Assembly (NCBI GenBank): GCA_005239605.1
Contig: SBBS01000047.1
Location: 1 to 5,032 of the forward strand
Direction of reading: 5' to 3'
DNA length: 5,032 nt
Origin: a bacterium
GTDB taxonomy: Bacteria > Patescibacteriota > Minisyncoccia > Ryanbacterales > 2-02-FULL-48-12
Shown: positions 1-4,993 of the stretch, in pieces
How positions within the stretch are numbered: the stretch's first letter is position 1
Layout of the letters: every line of letters begins with the position of its first letter
Notes under the pieces: generated by a model
What the model was told of the DNA's origin: nothing
Databases searched by the model: none
Seen by the model: the letters and a program-made list of their open reading frames with translations, nothing else
Translations under genes and position numbers: made by a program

Positions 1-31
1 AATTTTGAAGCGCCAGCAGGGCTAACGCAAG

Positions 32-82
32 AAATTTTCACCAAGCCCCGGCCGGATTTCGGGAATTTTTAGCCGAAAATTT
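32..82. repeat. AT-rich inverted repeat enclosing a GC palindrome
   Basis: AAATTTTC (32-39) is the exact reverse complement of GAAAATTT (75-82). Between them lie the palindrome CCGGCCGG (48-55) and a short CCCG/CGGG stem (47-50 with 60-63) followed by AATTTTT. The inner stem plus T-run could be a weak terminator for an unseen upstream gene, since frame 1 is open from base 1 to a TAG at 70-72. The stem is only four base pairs, so this is a tentative call. No convincing -35/-10 pair is visible in front of the hydrolase. Confidence 0.3.
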
Positions 83-123
83 ATTAAGGGACAGGTCTAT
101 TGTTTCAGTTCGTTTAGAAACAA

Positions 124-132
124 AAAGGAGGT
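124..132 (+). promoter_or_regulatory. Strong Shine-Dalgarno that decides the hydrolase start
   Basis: AAAGGAGGT is close to a perfect anti-16S complement. It ends about five bases before the ATG at 137. An in-frame GTG at 131 overlaps this motif, so it cannot be the start served by it; ATG 137 is chosen. It is the only strong ribosome binding site in front of a gene in this window. Confidence 0.8.
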
Positions 133-136
133 GTTA

Positions 137-976
137 ATGGATATACATTTTCTCGGCGTGCTGGGATATCAGCCCTATCGTGAAAAACACACATCTTGTA
201 TCATGATGCCGGAATATGGCATTGTGCTTGACGCGGGAACTGGTTTCCATTTGGTACGCGAACACATCAAGACGGTTTATCTGGATGTTTTTCTCTCGCA
301 TTTGCATGACGATCACATTTGCGGAACTCTCTATCCGCTTGGCATGCTATACAAAAAACAGATCAAAAGCGTTGTGTTTTATGGGCGGCGCGGAATTGAA
401 ACATTTTTTCGGAAACGACAATTTGCGTATCCACGGTTTCCTGTATCCATTTCGGAACACGAAAAAAACCTTTCCACTGCTTTTGGTTTTCATGTTTTTT
501 CAGGAGAACAGCCGCTCTGGATACGGAGAAATGGGTTGCTGTTTAGGCAATATGCGGTGAGCGCGTTTCAATTGCCGCATCCATCTCGCGGTTCTCTCGC
601 TTATGACTTCATGTTAGAAGGAAAACGAGTTGTGTATGTAACCGATACAACACTGGATGTAAAACATAAAAAGGTGCGGCATTTTATGCGGGCGCTGCAA
701 ACGGGTCAGCCGCCTGATCTACTCATCTCAGAATGTAATTTTACGAATGGGCATGAGGATTTTGCTCAACTTACGGGCCACACATTCCCGCGTGTTCTCG
801 CGGAATTTTTAAAAGAAGTAAATCCGCGGAGCGTGGCGCTTACGCATTTGCATCCGCATAGCGATGAATATGGCGGTGATTTTTTCCGAGAAGATATTCT
901 TGCTTGGCAAGAAGTGCAGCAGGAATACGGCCGGCATGTGTTGCTGGCGCGGCAAAATATGGTGTTACAAGTGTGA
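137..976 (+). CDS. MBL-fold metallo-hydrolase, RNase Z/PhnP-like (lactamase_B_2 type), substrate unknown
   Basis: A 279-residue soluble protein with no signal peptide or membrane segment. It carries the motifs of the metallo-beta-lactamase fold in the usual order: the early strand LDAGTG (31-36); the metal signature HLHDDH (H55, H57, D59, H60); H148 in LPHPSRGS; the bridging D170 in VTDTT; and H237 in LTHLHPHS. LLISECNF (196-202) and GHTFPRVLAEFLKEVNP (214-230) resemble the E/H segment before the last strand in RNase Z-like and phosphodiesterase-like members. All expected metal ligands are present, so the enzyme is probably an active two-metal hydrolase, perhaps a phosphodiesterase acting on a nucleotide or RNA; this is inference. 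It is not a good tRNase Z call because I cannot see a clear flexible-arm exosite. It stands alone, with its own Shine-Dalgarno before it and a terminator after it. Fold confidence is high, substrate confidence low. Confidence 0.85.
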   Translation: MDIHFLGVLGYQPYREKHTSCIMMPEYGIVLDAGTGFHLVREHIKTVYLDVFLSHLHDDHICGTLYPLGMLYKKQIKSVVFYGRRGIETFFRKRQFAYPRFPVSISEHEKNLSTAFGFHVFSGEQPLWIRRNGLLFRQYAVSAFQLPHPSRGSLAYDFMLEGKRVVYVTDTTLDVKHKKVRHFMRALQTGQPPDLLISECNFTNGHEDFAQLTGHTFPRVLAEFLKEVNPRSVALTHLHPHSDEYGGDFFREDILAWQEVQQEYGRHVLLARQNMVLQV

Positions 977-986
977 TAGAAAAGTG

Positions 987-1016
987 AAAACCGCGTTTTG
1001 ATGCGCGGTTTTTTTT
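987..1016 (+). terminator. Rho-independent terminator of the hydrolase gene
   Basis: The stem CCGCG (991-995) pairs with CGCGG (1004-1008) around an eight-base loop. Flanking AAAA (987-990) can pair with the first T residues, and an eight-T run follows (1009-1016). It begins ten bases after the TGA stop. On the minus strand the tail is interrupted (TTTTCACTTTT), so it acts mainly on the plus strand. Confidence 0.85.
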
Positions 1017-1190
1017 GAACCACCCCAGGGAGTTAAACATCGAACTTCTGCTTTACAAAAGCATTGCCCCGCCTGCCATCGCCCAAGTATTTTTATGACT
1101 GTGCTCGAATTTACTTTATCAAAATTTCTAACTAAAGGAAGCTGCCTCGCCGCCGGCCGCTAACGCTTGCCGCCAAGCAAAATACTCTTT

Positions 1191-1238
1191 ATAACTCCTG
1201 AACGCAAGCACAATGATGCCTTTGTGTTCAGGAGTTAT
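1191..1238. repeat. Long perfect inverted repeat (hairpin) upstream of the gpmI promoter
   Basis: ATAACTCCTGAAC (1191-1203) is matched exactly by GTTCAGGAGTTAT (1226-1238). The RNA stem can continue inward through 1204-1208 with 1221-1225 using two G-U pairs, giving about 18 pairs and a 12-base loop. No T-run follows on either strand, so it is not a standard terminator. It ends 12 bases before the -35 box, so an operator or a structured repeat are both possible. The right arm contains AGGAG, but no start codon lies at the right distance from it. Confidence 0.75.
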
Positions 1239-1250
1239 TCAACAAAGCCA

Positions 1251-1286
1251 TTCACAGATGTAAGCATAAAAAGGTACAATAAAGCA
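1251..1286 (+). promoter_or_regulatory. Sigma70-type promoter for gpmI, predicted leaderless
   Basis: The -35 is TTCACA (1251-1256) and the -10 is TACAAT (1275-1280), each five of six to consensus, with an 18-base spacer. The standard start site, seven bases past the -10, is base 1287, which is the A of the gpmI ATG. The only purine-rich match upstream, AAGG at 1271-1274, is 12 bases from the ATG and lies inside the promoter, so it would not be transcribed. Leaderless translation is inferred from this geometry. Confidence 0.6.
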
Positions 1287-2885
1287 ATGCCATATAAACC
1301 AGTTATATTAGTAGTGCTGGACGGCGTTGGTATTCCAGCATCCGAAAGCGTGGGGCACCCGTTCGCGGAAGCTCAATTGCCCACGTTTCGCGAGTTTGAA
1401 CAATTTTATCCTTTTACTATTTTAAGCGCATCGGGCGTTGCGGTGGGGTTGCCGTGGGGTGAAGAAGGAAACAGCGAGGTGGGGCATTTTACCATGGGCG
1501 CGGGCCGGGTGATTTATAACCATCTGCCGCGCATTATTACCGCAATCCGCGATGGATCTTTTTTTGAAAATAAGGCCCTGCAGGACGCCGTTGATCATGT
1601 AAAAAAGAATAATTCCACGCTGCATTTGATGGGGCTGTTTTCAAGCGGATCGGTGCATGCCTATATGGATCATGTGTACGCGTTATTGGAATTTGCAAAA
1701 CGCGCGGGAGTGGAACATGTGGCAGTGCACCCGTTTACCGATGGCCGCGATGCGCCCCCGGATGAAGGGAAACATGATATAATCGAACTTGTGAGAATAA
1801 TGCAAGAATCGTATCCGAATGCGGTGGTGGGCAGTATCACGGGGCGGTCTTTTTCTATGGATCGCGATGGCCATTGGGATCAAACGGAACGCGCGTATAC
1901 CATGCTTGTGGAAGGGAAAGGTGCGCCCTTTAGCGACGCGGTTGCCTATATAGACGAGTCGTACAAAAAAGGCATTACGGACGAATTTATAGAGCCTGGT
2001 TTTTTCGCGGGGCAGAACGGTTCATCGCCTGCGGCTGGCATCCATGACGGTGATGCGGTGGTGTATTGGGATTTTCGCGAAGACAGCGCTCGCCAGCTTA
2101 CGCAAGCGTTTGTGGCAGATGATTTTCCGCATTTTCAGCGGAAAAAAGTCTCAAACCTCTTTTTTGTCACGATGACCGAGTATGACAAGTCCTATCCGGC
2201 GGCGGTTGCGTTTCCGCCGCTTGAAGTGAATTGGCCGCTTGCGCGCGTGGTGAGCGAGGCCGGGCGCACCCAGTTTCATGTTGCCGAAAGCGATAAATAC
2301 GCTCATGTTACCTATTTTTTTAACGGCGGGCGCGAAGACGTGTTTTCCGGAGAGGAACGGATGCTTATTCCTTCGCGCCCATTTCCGGATTTTGCAACGC
2401 ATCCTGAAATGAACGCTTCTTTGGTTACGGACGCGATTCTTGCGGGGATTCCGACTTATGATTTCATTCTTGCCAATTATGCGAACGGCGATATGGTGGG
2501 GCACACCGGCGATTTTTCAGCAACCGTAAAAGCGCTTGAGGCGCTTGATAAAGAGCTTGGCCGCTTGAAAAAAGCTGTGCGGGCCGCCGGAGGAGTTTTA
2601 CTTGTAACCGCCGATCACGGCAATGCGGAAGAAAAACGATATCGCGAATCAGCCGAGCCGCGCACGAAGCATACTTTAAATCCGGTTCCCTTTTTTTTGA
2701 TAGCGGATGGCTATCGCCGCGCAAATCCTCGCACGAATCAAGAAATAAAAAAACAATACCGCATGTCGGGCGGCGTTTTGGCAGATGTGGCGCCCACGGT
2801 TCTTGCGCTCATGGAGCTTGAAAAGCCGGGAGAAATGATCGGAATATGTTTGCTTGAATCGCTTACTTCCCGTTCTTCCGCTTAA
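1287..2885 (+). CDS. gpmI: 2,3-bisphosphoglycerate-independent phosphoglycerate mutase
   Basis: A 532-residue cytosolic enzyme of lower glycolysis and gluconeogenesis that interconverts 3- and 2-phosphoglycerate through a phosphoserine and two metal ions, usually Mn. The length is slightly above the usual 510-515. The N-terminal metal strand is VILVVLDGVG with D12, and the catalytic serine is S63 in GNSEVGH. Other metal ligands are D402 and H406 (NGDMVGHTGD), D443/H444 (TADHGN) and H462 (KHTLNPVP). Substrate-site residues include H124, the TDGRDAPP block (D152, R154, D155), R187 in GRSFSMDRD, and R264. The family motif FRxDRARQ reads FREDSARQ here, so the second phosphate-binding arginine of the insert domain is a serine (267). 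The ATG at 1287 matches where the family begins; the TTG at 1167 is rejected. The gene is monocistronic, and its last 23 bp overlap the convergent clpP end. Identity is secure. Confidence 0.97.
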   Translation: MPYKPVILVVLDGVGIPASESVGHPFAEAQLPTFREFEQFYPFTILSASGVAVGLPWGEEGNSEVGHFTMGAGRVIYNHLPRIITAIRDGSFFENKALQDAVDHVKKNNSTLHLMGLFSSGSVHAYMDHVYALLEFAKRAGVEHVAVHPFTDGRDAPPDEGKHDIIELVRIMQESYPNAVVGSITGRSFSMDRDGHWDQTERAYTMLVEGKGAPFSDAVAYIDESYKKGITDEFIEPGFFAGQNGSSPAAGIHDGDAVVYWDFREDSARQLTQAFVADDFPHFQRKKVSNLFFVTMTEYDKSYPAAVAFPPLEVNWPLARVVSEAGRTQFHVAESDKYAHVTYFFNGGREDVFSGEERMLIPSRPFPDFATHPEMNASLVTDAILAGIPTYDFILANYANGDMVGHTGDFSATVKALEALDKELGRLKKAVRAAGGVLLVTADHGNAEEKRYRESAEPRTKHTLNPVPFFLIADGYRRANPRTNQEIKKQYRMSGGVLADVAPTVLALMELEKPGEMIGICLLESLTSRSSA

Positions 2886-3453
2886 TGATTTCATCAATGA
2901 TGCCGTATTTTTTTGCCTCCTCCGGATCCATATAGTAATCGCGATCTGTGTCTTTTTCTACTTGGGACACCGGTTTGCCGGAATGGCGCGCAAGTATCTG
3001 ATTAAGCTTGTCTTTGAGTTTGATGATATGTTTTGCGGATATCTCAATTTCTACCGCCTGCCCTTCAATGCCGCCCGCCATTACTTGATGAATCATAATT
3101 TCCGCGTTGGGCAATGCATAGCGTTTTCCTTTTGCTCCCGCGGCTAACAGCAAAGCGCCGCCGGAAGCCGCAAGTCCTACGCAAATGGTAGACACCGCCG
3201 GTTTTATGTATTGCATGGTGTCATAGACGGCAAGCGCGGAAGAAACAGAACCTCCCGGGGAGTTAATGTAGAGTTGAATGTCTTTTTTGGGGTCCTGCGA
3301 TTCTAAAAACAAAAGCTGCGCAATAACCGTGTTTGCCAAAGGATCGTTAATAACTCCCGACAAAAACACGATGCGCTCTTTCAACAACCGCGAGTAAATA
3401 TCGTACGCGCGCTCGCCGAATGCCGATTTTTCTATGACGGTGGGAATTAACAT
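2863..3453 (-). CDS. clpP: ATP-dependent Clp protease proteolytic subunit ClpP
   Basis: A 196-residue serine peptidase subunit that forms the 14-mer proteolytic chamber and works with a Clp ATPase such as ClpX or ClpC. It starts MLIPTVIE, equivalent to the mature E. coli N-terminus, so it has no propeptide. SRLLKERIVFL (21-31) and YINSPGGSV (62-70) are family hallmarks. The catalytic triad is S97 (GLAASGG), H122 (MIHQ) and D172 (EKDTDRD). The nucleophile motif is usually GQAASMG; here Gln is Leu and the residue after Ser is Gly, a neighbour of the oxyanion hole. The gene directly follows tig with a seven-base ATGTTAA overlap and has no Shine-Dalgarno, so it is probably translated by coupling from the tig promoter. 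No clpX follows; its 3' end instead overlaps gpmI tail to tail. Identity is secure. Confidence 0.97.
   Translation of the reverse strand: MLIPTVIEKSAFGERAYDIYSRLLKERIVFLSGVINDPLANTVIAQLLFLESQDPKKDIQLYINSPGGSVSSALAVYDTMQYIKPAVSTICVGLAASGGALLLAAGAKGKRYALPNAEIMIHQVMAGGIEGQAVEIEISAKHIIKLKDKLNQILARHSGKPVSQVEKDTDRDYYMDPEEAKKYGIIDEIIKRKNGK
3447..3453 (-). promoter_or_regulatory. ATGTTAA stop-start junction coupling tig to clpP
   Basis: Read on the minus strand, the clpP ATG (3453-3451) overlaps the end of tig, whose TAA lies at 3449-3447. The bases before the ATG (TTTTTAGAAAC) have no ribosome binding site. This suggests that ribosomes ending tig restart on clpP; it is inferred from the overlap alone. 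Confidence 0.65.
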
Positions 3454-4538
3454 GTTTCTAAAAATTCAAACACTTTTTTATTTCGTATAACACCGTAAGC
3501 ATAGTCTTTTACGCGTTTCAAGTCAAGATTCTTTTTTTCAGTTTTTTCCGTTTGCGCGAGATAGTGGTGCGTCCATGCGTTCAGTTCATCTTCGGTGGGT
3601 TCTAAGGACTCGCGTTTGGCAATTTCCCGAAGCGCCAAAGCGTTCCGAACCCGTTTTTCTGCTTCTGCTCGCCATTCGTTCCGAAGCTCTTCTTCCTTTT
3701 TTTTGACGTGCGTAAGATACACATCCCACTGCATGCCCATTTGTTCTATGCTTGATTTTAATTCAAAATGCATTTTGTCTTTTTCCGATTCTACCAATAT
3801 GTCCGGCAGTTCCATGGTTGATGCATCTGAAATCGCTTCCATAAGTTCCCTGCGGCGCTTATCATGCGCTTTTTGTTCTTTTTCAAACTTCATGTTTTCG
3901 CGTATGGCGTTTTTTAGTTCGTCTGCCGTTTTGAATTTGCCGAGAGACTGCGCGAATTCATCGGTAAGTTCCGGCAGTTCGCCAGCCGGCGAATTCGTTT
4001 TTTCGAATCCATTTTTTGGTACGACTGTACTTTGGTCTGAAGTGCGCTTGTCCGCCGTAGCTTTATGCGAAGGAGGGCGCGATTTCCGGAGCCAGTCTAT
4101 TGATTTTTGCAGTTCTTCATCCGAAACAGCCGCGTCTTCTTTCGGTTCCGCGTTTTTCTTGGCGGCAATGTCTTTATAGTCGGGCAGGGTAACTTCCGGA
4201 AGCACGGCGATGTCCGCTTCAAACTCAAGCGGGTTTTGGCGCGCGAGTTTTGTGATGCGAATCTGCGGCCGGCCGATTGCGTCAATGGCGCGTTCTTTCA
4301 GTATGGCGGGATAGACGGCGCGGAGCGCTTCTTCCGCCGCTTCTTCCAAAAGAGCTCCCTCGCCGATTTTTTCTACCACCATACGCTCGGGCGCTTTGCC
4401 TTTGCGAAACCCGGGCAGTTCCGCCGATTCCACAAAGCGCCGCGTTACCCGTTGAATGTATGCATTAAACTCATCCGCGGAAAGCGACCCTTTTATGGTA
4501 ACGGTTGATTTTGGTTTTTTGGCAACTTCAATCTGCAT
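3447..4538 (-). CDS. tig: Trigger factor, ribosome-associated chaperone, without recognisable PPIase domain
   Basis: A 363-residue chaperone that docks at the ribosomal exit tunnel and shields nascent chains. Residues 1-120 form the ribosome-binding domain with the signature GFRKGKAP at 43-50. Residues about 121-151 (SDEELQKSIDWLRK) match the helical arm that precedes the FKBP domain in full-length proteins. The FKBP-type PPIase domain, about 100 residues in E. coli, is absent: a low-complexity linker of about 36 residues (152-187, rich in Ser, Thr, Lys, Pro) leads straight into ELPELTDEFAQSLG (187-200), the usual sequence after it. The C-terminal helical substrate-binding domain runs to residue 363, with charged heptad-like helices around 276-312. 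The ATG at 4538 fits the family start; the TTG at 4556 would add six residues overlapping the promoter. There is no Shine-Dalgarno. It is the first gene of a tig-clpP operon. Identity is strong. Confidence 0.93.
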   Translation of the reverse strand: MQIEVAKKPKSTVTIKGSLSADEFNAYIQRVTRRFVESAELPGFRKGKAPERMVVEKIGEGALLEEAAEEALRAVYPAILKERAIDAIGRPQIRITKLARQNPLEFEADIAVLPEVTLPDYKDIAAKKNAEPKEDAAVSDEELQKSIDWLRKSRPPSHKATADKRTSDQSTVVPKNGFEKTNSPAGELPELTDEFAQSLGKFKTADELKNAIRENMKFEKEQKAHDKRRRELMEAISDASTMELPDILVESEKDKMHFELKSSIEQMGMQWDVYLTHVKKKEEELRNEWRAEAEKRVRNALALREIAKRESLEPTEDELNAWTHHYLAQTEKTEKKNLDLKRVKDYAYGVIRNKKVFEFLETC

Positions 4539-4573
4539 TTCAAAACGGTACCACAAAAATCTTTATTTTTCAA
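4539..4573 (-). promoter_or_regulatory. Promoter of the tig-clpP operon, predicted leaderless
   Basis: On the minus strand, TTGAAA (4573-4568) is five of six to the -35 consensus. A 17-base spacer leads to TACCGT (4550-4545), which keeps the key first, second and last -10 bases and has an extended TGG just before it. Six bases separate the -10 from the ATG, so the expected start site is base 4538, the A of the tig ATG. This is the same geometry as at gpmI. Confidence 0.5.
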
Positions 4574-4587
4574 GGGTTTCGTGGTAC
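4548..4587. repeat. Inverted repeat GTACCAC/GTGGTAC spanning the divergent promoters
   Basis: GTACCAC (4548-4554) and GTGGTAC (4581-4587) are exact reverse complements around a 26-base centre that also holds AAAAAT-CTTT-ATTTTT (4555-4570). Each arm covers the extended -10 of one of the two divergent promoters, so it may be an operator or simply the similarity of two -10 regions. Confidence 0.4.
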
Positions 4588-4600
4588 GTTACGGTATATT
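4562..4600 (+). promoter_or_regulatory. Probable promoter region of tRNA-Ser
   Basis: TACGTT (4585-4590) with TGG before it lies 17 bases after a weak -35, TTTATT (4562-4567), predicting a start at 4597, five bases before the tRNA. An alternative -10, TACGGT (4590-4595), would start exactly at 4602. TATATT (4595-4600) looks best by sequence but would start inside the tRNA. The region is right but the exact boxes are uncertain. Confidence 0.35.
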
Positions 4601-4601
4601 T

Positions 4602-4691
4602 GGAGGAGTGGCCGAGTGGCTGAAGGCGCGGCTCTCGAAAAGCCGTATGCGGGAAACTGCATCGTGAGTTCGAATCTCACCTCCTCCGCCA
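4602..4691 (+). tRNA. serT(CGA): tRNA-Ser, anticodon CGA
   Basis: A complete class II tRNA. The acceptor stem GGAGGAG (4602-4608) pairs with CTCCTCC (4681-4687), followed by the discriminator G and an encoded CCA (4689-4691). The anticodon stem CGGCT/AGCCG (4629-4633, 4641-4645) closes the loop CTCGAAA, giving anticodon CGA (4636-4638), which reads UCG serine codons. A long variable arm (about 4646-4663) and the T arm GTGAG-TTCGAAT-CTCAC follow. The long variable arm and discriminator G fit serine. It is divergent from tig. Confidence 0.97.
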
Positions 4692-4847
4692 AAAAGGATT
4701 TTGCAAGTTTTCAGAGGTTGTCTCGCGGCCGCCTCGCGGACGTGCGGAGCAATCCTCTCAAACGAGGAAGTATCAATCTGCGGTGAAATTATATCCTTTG
4801 CGCGAACCTTTTTTGAACGGAAAACGGACTGACCCGCCCCGTCGCCA

Positions 4848-4865
4848 GCCGCCGCACGCGGCGGC
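4848..4865. repeat. GC-rich hairpin GCCGCCG/CGGCGGC
   Basis: A seven-base perfect stem with the loop CACG (4855-4858). It has no T-run on either strand, so it is not a terminator. Confidence 0.6.
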
Positions 4866-4954
4866 CTGCCTCGCAGAACATTTTGCTTTGCGTTTTCCTG
4901 ATGTGCGCGCGCCCGATTTTTTCTTCTAAAAGGAAAAGAGCATTTTGCTTGGCT

Positions 4955-4971
4955 CTGCTCTGAACGAGCAG
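4955..4971. repeat. Hairpin CTGCTC/GAGCAG
   Basis: A six-base perfect stem (4955-4960 with 4966-4971) around the loop TGAAC. It overlaps a possible GAGC/GCTC pairing (4938-4941 with 4952-4955), so alternative folds are possible. Confidence 0.55.
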
Positions 4972-4993
4972 GCGGCGGGGCTACACGCTCGGG

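Larger units (their letters stand above)
1017..1286. other. Non-coding spacer between the hydrolase terminator and gpmI
   Basis: I see no believable gene here. An in-frame TTG at 1167 would extend GpmI by 40 residues, but that stretch has no family similarity, contains the palindrome arms, and precedes the promoter. Small structures are TGCTTT-ACA-AAAGCA (1049-1063) and GCTTG-CCGC-CAAGC (1165-1178). The octamer GCTAACGC occurs at 1159-1166 and also at 21-28 in the other leader. The large palindrome and the promoter are listed separately. Confidence 0.6.

Noticed and set aside
1..72. Open frame from base 1 to a TAG at 70-72, possible end of an upstream plus-strand gene
   Set aside because: It is only 23 codons with no recognisable motif, and the DNA is dominated by inverted repeats. 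It cannot be told from chance without upstream sequence.
1167..1286. Forty-residue N-terminal extension of GpmI from a TTG
   Set aside because: It lies upstream of the promoter and across the palindrome, has no family similarity, and the TTG sits in a small hairpin. The family begins at the ATG at 1287.
2892..2914. CATC-AAT-GATG stem followed by seven T as a gpmI terminator
   Set aside because: The stem has four pairs and is five bases from the T-run. It is also coding sequence for the end of clpP.
3595..4179. Plus-strand 194-residue reading frame inside tig
   Set aside because: It is Ser/Phe-rich and low complexity, the typical shadow of a Lys/Glu-rich gene on the other strand.
4539..4556. 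Six-residue extension of trigger factor from a TTG at 4556
   Set aside because: It overlaps the proposed -10 region and adds residues not seen in the family, whose start matches MQIEV.
4667..4691. tRNA-Ser 3' end as an integration site for a mobile element
   Set aside because: No second copy of the tRNA 3' end and no integrase are seen in the window.
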